Part shown: piece by piece, positions 62,468-64,000 of the stretch
How the letters are laid out: every line of letters starts with the position of its first letter
Numbering within the stretch: the first letter of the stretch is position 1
Source of the DNA: an uncultured Bacteroidota bacterium
Lineage (GTDB): Bacteria > Bacteroidota > Bacteroidia > Chitinophagales > Chitinophagaceae
Direction of reading: 5' to 3'
Length of the DNA: 64,000 nucleotides
Assembly: GCA_903905065.1 (NCBI GenBank)
Contig: CAIVEW010000095.1
Span: 119,608 to 183,607 of the forward strand
Program-made: the position numbers and the translations under genes
Notes under the pieces: generated by a model
What the model saw: only the letters and a program-made list of their open reading frames with translations
Database searches by the model: none
Told to the model about the DNA's origin: nothing

Positions 62468-62574
62468 TTCAAAATGTATGCTCCCGCCATTTTCAAATCC
62501 GCGCATCTTCCTACTTTTCAAATTATCTCAACGGGCATCTTCAAATTTCCAAATTGCCTGATTTTCAAATTAGA
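62468..62574 (-). repeat. ATTTGAAAAT repeat tract
   Basis: On the minus strand the prfA stop TAA is the first base set of TAATTTGAAAAT, followed by further degenerate ATTTGAAAAT units (with GATGC and CCGCGC spacers) through most of the 153-bp gap up to the Wzz-like gene. It resembles AATTTGAAAATG repeats common in Bacteroidota. Confidence 0.65.
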
Positions 62575-63655
62575 TAACCGTTTCCCCAGCCTGCATTTTT
62601 TCCGCGTTCTCTGCAAACTGTAATGCGTCCAGCATATCCTGTATATTCCCGTTCATAAAGTCGTCAAGCGCATAGATCGTCATATTTATCCTATGGTCCG
62701 TGATCCGGCCTTGCGGATAATTATAAGTCCTGATCTTGGCGCTACGGTCTCCCGTACTTACCAGGCTTTTTCTTCTGCGGCTTATTTCATCTTCCTGCTT
62801 GCGCACCTGCTCCTCATACAGGCGGGTCCGCATCATGGCCGTGGCTTTGTCGCGATTGCCCAGCTGTGAGCGTTCTGTCTGGCAGGTGATCACCGTACCC
62901 GTGGGTATGTGCGTTAGTATCACCTTTGTTTCCACCTTGTTCACATTCTGGCCACCGGCGCCACCGCTGCGGGCTGTTTCCATTTTCAGATCACTCTCTT
63001 TTAGCTCAAAGTCTATCTCCTCCGCCTCCGGCATTACAGCTACGGTGGCCGCAGATGTATGCACCCGACCGCTTGCCTCAGTGGCAGGTACACGCTGCAC
63101 CCGGTGCACACCACTTTCAAACTTCAGTGTACCATACACGTCTTCACCCACCACTTCCAGTTGTATTTCTTTATACCCGCCAACGGTCCCCTCGGTTTCC
63201 GAGACCAACGCCACCTTCCAGCCCCTTCGCTCGCAGTACCTGGTATACATCCTCAACAGGTCTCCCGCAAATATACTTGCCTCATCGCCCCCGGTACCGG
63301 CCCGGATTTCAATAATAGCATTTTTCTCATCCTGCGGATCCTTAGGTATCAGCAGGTTACGTATATCAGTCTCCAGTTGCTCCTTTTGTACTTCCAGCTT
63401 CTCCAGGTCTTCCTTGGCCATGGTGCGCAGTTCCTCGTCACTCTCCGTTTCCAGCACTTCCTTTGCAAAATCAAGGCTGTCTACACAGGTCCTGTACTGT
63501 TTATAAACATCAACTATTTTCTCCAGCTTACGGTATTCTTTACTTATCTGCGAGAAGCGCTTATTGTCATTCACCACCTCGGGGTTGGTAAGGGCTACCC
63601 CCAGGTTATCGAACCTCGCCTGAATCGCTTCCAGCTTTTCTACAATAGAACTCAT
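62570..63655 (-). CDS. prfA: peptide chain release factor 1
   Basis: Recognises stop codons UAA and UAG and triggers peptide release. The 361-residue protein has the RF1 tripeptide in [14 protein letters not shown] (near residue 188) and the GGQ motif in [15 protein letters not shown] near 230, with the usual C-terminal end. It is followed by the ATTTGAAAAT repeat that starts at its stop codon. Confidence 0.97.
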   Translation of the reverse strand: MSSIVEKLEAIQARFDNLGVALTNPEVVNDNKRFSQISKEYRKLEKIVDVYKQYRTCVDSLDFAKEVLETESDEELRTMAKEDLEKLEVQKEQLETDIRNLLIPKDPQDEKNAIIEIRAGTGGDEASIFAGDLLRMYTRYCERRGWKVALVSETEGTVGGYKEIQLEVVGEDVYGTLKFESGVHRVQRVPATEASGRVHTSAATVAVMPEAEEIDFELKESDLKMETARSGGAGGQNVNKVETKVILTHIPTGTVITCQTERSQLGNRDKATAMMRTRLYEEQVRKQEDEISRRRKSLVSTGDRSAKIRTYNYPQGRITDHRINMTIYALDDFMNGNIQDMLDALQFAENAEKMQAGETVI

Positions 63656-64000
63656 TTGTAATTAAATGTAATTTAAAGGCTGCGAAGTTACGGGTATAAA
63701 GGGGTTATTCAAAGGGGGCGGCCTCAACGTTATAACAACTATTTCATCCAATCAATATAGATTGATAAAATAGCAACCGCCCCTAAAAGGAGCGGCTGCA
63801 TATGTATAAATGGCTTTCGGATTTGGTTAGCCTTTTGGATTTTGTCTTTATGATTGTTTCTTTGATGTAAATGAACGCGCTTGTTTTTATAATCATACTT
63901 TCAAAATTTAAAATTTGCGTAATATACTTGGTTGCCGGTTTTCTCGGATTGATAGTCAATTCCTTTATTGACCCGTTTAAATGGTTAAAATACAATATTG
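63656..64000. other. end-of-window stretch without a supported gene
   Basis: This 345-bp stretch lies between prfA and the window edge. It contains a hairpin with a G-T wobble (CCGCCCC/GGAGCGG arms, about 63777-63798), which could be a weak terminator for a minus-strand gene. A 22-codon frame at 63802 follows it, preceded by AGGAG. A partial hydrophobic frame runs off the edge. A minus-strand frame of about 70 residues (63783-63995) is polar and unconvincing. Confidence 0.5.
63871..64000 (+). CDS. possible membrane peptide (partial)
   Basis: An ATG at 63871 opens a frame to the window edge with a hydrophobic helix (FIIILSKFKICVIYLVAGFL) and then FIDPFKWLKYNI. It is preceded immediately by a stop codon in the same frame. 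It could be a small inner-membrane protein, but with 43 residues visible and no homology the call is weak. Confidence 0.25.
   Translation, partial: MNALVFIIILSKFKICVIYLVAGFLGLIVNSFIDPFKWLKYNI

Noticed and set aside
62468..62574. CRISPR-like array in the ATTTGAAAAT tract
   Set aside because: The units are short and unevenly spaced with no constant repeat, and no cas genes are present.
62736..63506. A plus-strand serine-rich frame opposite prfA
   Set aside because: Low complexity and complete overlap with conserved release factor 1.
63783..63995. A minus-strand reading frame of 70 residues near the window end
   Set aside because: Composition is polar and unstructured, its stop lies inside a hairpin, and no start is convincing.
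1..64000. rRNA or tRNA genes
   Set aside because: No cloverleaf or rRNA-like sequence was seen in the gaps between genes.

Overview
The window is a chromosomal segment from a member of the Bacteroidota, most likely Chitinophagaceae or a close relative. This rests on the protein families present (DUF4292, DUF4294, DUF5777, DUF6427, LptF/G of about 490 residues, a short 289-residue primary sigma factor, GH3-like enzymes), on start codons that mostly lack Shine-Dalgarno sequences, and on recurrent TAnnTTTG -7 promoter elements. No rRNA, tRNA, CRISPR array, prophage or transposase gene was seen. About sixty genes are supported, in short operons on both strands.

Layout. 1-7.8 kb: a malic enzyme cut by the window edge, an acyltransferase-like gene, and a minus-strand operon dut - sugar nucleotidyltransferase - TPR protein - DUF4292 lipoprotein. 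7.9-15.8 kb: a plus-strand run with a GH3-like enzyme, an SDR, a thioesterase, cinA, aroK, a DUF423 protein, kdsB, a KdnB-like Kdo 8-oxidase and a FabZ-like hotdog protein. 15.8-21.2 kb: a 1313-residue membrane-bound single-module NRPS (A-T-3x[TM pair + left-handed beta-helix]), divergent from a phosphopantetheinyl transferase and trmH. 21.4-30 kb: glyA, an HD protein, a TPR/class III cyclase, and an envelope operon (LptF/G permease - PAP2 phosphatase - GT39 transferase). 30-36.7 kb: rpoD, exported proteins and purQ. 36.8-45.3 kb: a DsbD pair, a mobile GxxExxY nuclease-like cassette, an FAD dehydrogenase, hisS, a tyrosine phosphatase and an FMN reductase. 45.3-53 kb: a Sel1 protein, repeat lipoproteins, rlmI and lepA. 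53-64 kb: secA, a redox/YceI/DUF5777 cluster, an O-antigen ligase-like protein, a Wzz-like protein and prfA.

The genes share an envelope theme: Kdo activation and probable 8-oxidation, LPS transport, lipid phosphatase, lipid-linked glycosyl transfer, polysaccharide polymerisation and chain-length control. The most distinctive candidate system is the Pls-like NRPS with its PPTase, which is built like epsilon-poly-lysine synthetase and could make a homopolymer of an amino acid at the inner membrane.

A second theme is small repeats that touch coding ends. A 543-bp inverted-repeat-bounded cassette carries a PD-(D/E)XK-like gene and fills the space between dsbD and the next gene. A 159-bp element has 24/27 inverted ends. 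A GTCGTAAGTC family and an ATTTGAAAAT family begin at or just after stop codons (cinA, rlmI, the 49.5-kb gene, prfA). One GTCGTAAGTC copy sits in frame inside cinA as a 78-bp insertion, and a TTTGGAATT-type copy sits in frame inside hisS. All function calls are by eye from the translated sequences; no database search was run.
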